Origin: JADHUC01 sp964617665
Lineage (GTDB): Bacteria; Planctomycetota; Planctomycetia; Pirellulales; Pirellulaceae
Length of the DNA: 5,849 nucleotides
NCBI GenBank assembly: GCA_964617665.1
Contig: CAZUAH010000763.1
Span: 1 to 5,849 of the forward strand
Direction: 5' to 3'
This document shows positions 5,410 through 5,849 of the stretch, piece after piece (positions within the stretch are counted from its first letter, which is position 1; each line of letters opens with the position of its first letter). Both the position numbers and the translations under genes were made by a program. The notes below the pieces were generated by a model, which had not been told where the DNA came from, ran no database searches, and saw only the letters and a program-made list of their open reading frames with translations.

Positions 5410-5530
5410 GACGTTGGTAGATTTACTTGCCGCTGCTGCCAAAGGCAGGGCCTGTTATTTCCGACAACCGCCTGGTGACAAAAGGCGTCGTCATCAACAT
5501 TGCCGGGAGACGAGTGGAATGGCCTGAATG

Positions 5531-5560
5531 TTGACAATGGCCGGAACGTCCTTGTATTTT
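5531..5560 (+). promoter_or_regulatory. Promoter candidate for the DUF1559 gene
   Basis: A perfect TTGACA (5531-5536) is followed after 18 bases by TATTTT (5555-5560, 4 of 6 to consensus). Transcription would begin near 5567 and leave a leader of about 110 bases. That leader holds a GAGGAGGAG with no start codon at a suitable distance, and a 10-bp GGCGCGCGCC palindrome (5586-5595). Confidence 0.4.
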
Positions 5561-5676
5561 GTATCGTGGCGAGGAGGAGTCAGTAGGCGCGCGCCGACAC
5601 GGTTTGTCCGCTGGCAGTCGCGTAGCCAATCATTGTCTGTCGTGTACTGAATTGCCCTTTGGCAGGGAGTGTCGCA

Positions 5677-5849
5677 ATGCGGAGAGAACTGGTCAGACGA
5701 GGGTTCACACTTGTTGAATTGTTGGTCGTCATAGCAATCATTGGCCTGCTGATCGCGATGTTGCTTCCGGCGCTACAGGCCGCTCGTGAAGCGGCGCGCA
5801 GGACGGAATGCGGCAACAACCTCAAGAACATCGGCCTCGCCTTACAGAG
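5677..5849 (+). CDS. DUF1559-type protein with pilin-like N-terminus (partial)
   Basis: Only the first 57 codons are in the window. The product begins MRRELVRRG, then FTLVELLVVIAIIGLLIAML. This is a type III (prepilin) signal: cleavage is expected between Gly9 and Phe10, leaving N-terminal Phe with Glu at mature position 5, followed by a hydrophobic helix. The next part, PALQAAREAARRTECGNNLKNIGLALQ, is the classic DUF1559 continuation. Such genes are present in many copies in planctomycetes and are thought to be pseudopilin-like secreted or surface proteins; their exact role is not established. The ATG has AGGGAG seven bases upstream. It is the only plus-strand gene and is divergent from the rest. 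Full-length relatives are about 300-400 residues, so most lies beyond the window. Confidence 0.9.
   Translation, partial: MRRELVRRGFTLVELLVVIAIIGLLIAMLLPALQAAREAARRTECGNNLKNIGLALQ

Larger units (their letters stand above)
4904..5676. other. 773-base intergenic region with promoters and two REPIN-like elements
   Basis: This is the divergent space between the minus-strand gene at 4403-4903 and the plus-strand gene at 5677. It contains an extended -10 promoter facing left, REPIN-like elements at 5100-5161 and 5355-5409, and a promoter candidate facing right. The stretches 4940-5099 and 5162-5329 contain open frames up to 160 codons overall, but these run through the repeats, have no ribosome binding sites and no protein-like composition. 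I see no gene there. Positions 5421-5534 read as a 37-codon plus-strand frame with protein-like composition, discussed among the findings. Confidence 0.6.

Noticed and set aside
5423..5629. Minus-strand open frame of 68 codons
   Set aside because: No family resemblance, it ends inside the repeat flank, and the opposite strand holds the promoter candidate for the DUF1559 gene.

Overview
The window most likely comes from a planctomycete (Planctomycetota, probably Pirellulales). The reasons are a DUF1559-type gene with a pilin-like N-terminus at the right edge, three small membrane-anchored proteins of the unnamed kind common in that group, and intergenic DNA seeded with GTAG-footed palindromes. 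All genes but the last lie on the minus strand; only the right-edge gene is on the plus strand. No transposase, integrase, rRNA, tRNA or CRISPR array is visible.

Layout, left to right. At 22-303 is the N-terminal part of a RimJ/RimL-like GNAT acetyltransferase that runs out of homology and stops early. It lies 47 bases downstream of a complete homocysteine S-methyltransferase family gene (351-1331), and the two were probably co-transcribed. A 142-base gap holds a dyad that loosely resembles an integron attC site. Next is a SUKH-3 type immunity protein gene (1474-1980) with its own good sigma70-like promoter (2107-2135) and no toxin gene beside it. At 2208-3029 and 3051-3512 lie a divergent formylglycine-generating-enzyme-fold protein and a single-pass membrane protein, 21 bases apart and probably an operon. 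After a 200-base gap come a two-pass membrane protein (3713-4273) and a membrane-anchored protein (4403-4903), the latter behind an extended -10 promoter. From 4904 to 5676 I see no gene. Divergent from the rest, a DUF1559 gene begins at 5677 and runs off the window.

The most notable content is non-coding. Three REPIN-like elements are present (3673-3742, 5100-5161, 5355-5409). Each is a pair of inverted arms, each arm begins with GTAG, and each arm is itself a small hairpin. The first two belong to one sequence class and the third to another. In the first element the two arms differ by a compensated base pair, and one arm supplies the last nine codons and the stop of the gene at 3713-4273. 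A degenerate single copy lies at 3595-3613. This resembles the REP/RAYT system known from gammaproteobacteria, although no RAYT transposase gene is in the window.

The genes do not form one obvious pathway. The region reads as an accessory patchwork: a polymorphic-toxin immunity gene, a methionine-related methyltransferase with a decaying acetyltransferase, and lineage-specific membrane proteins, separated by repeat-rich spacers.
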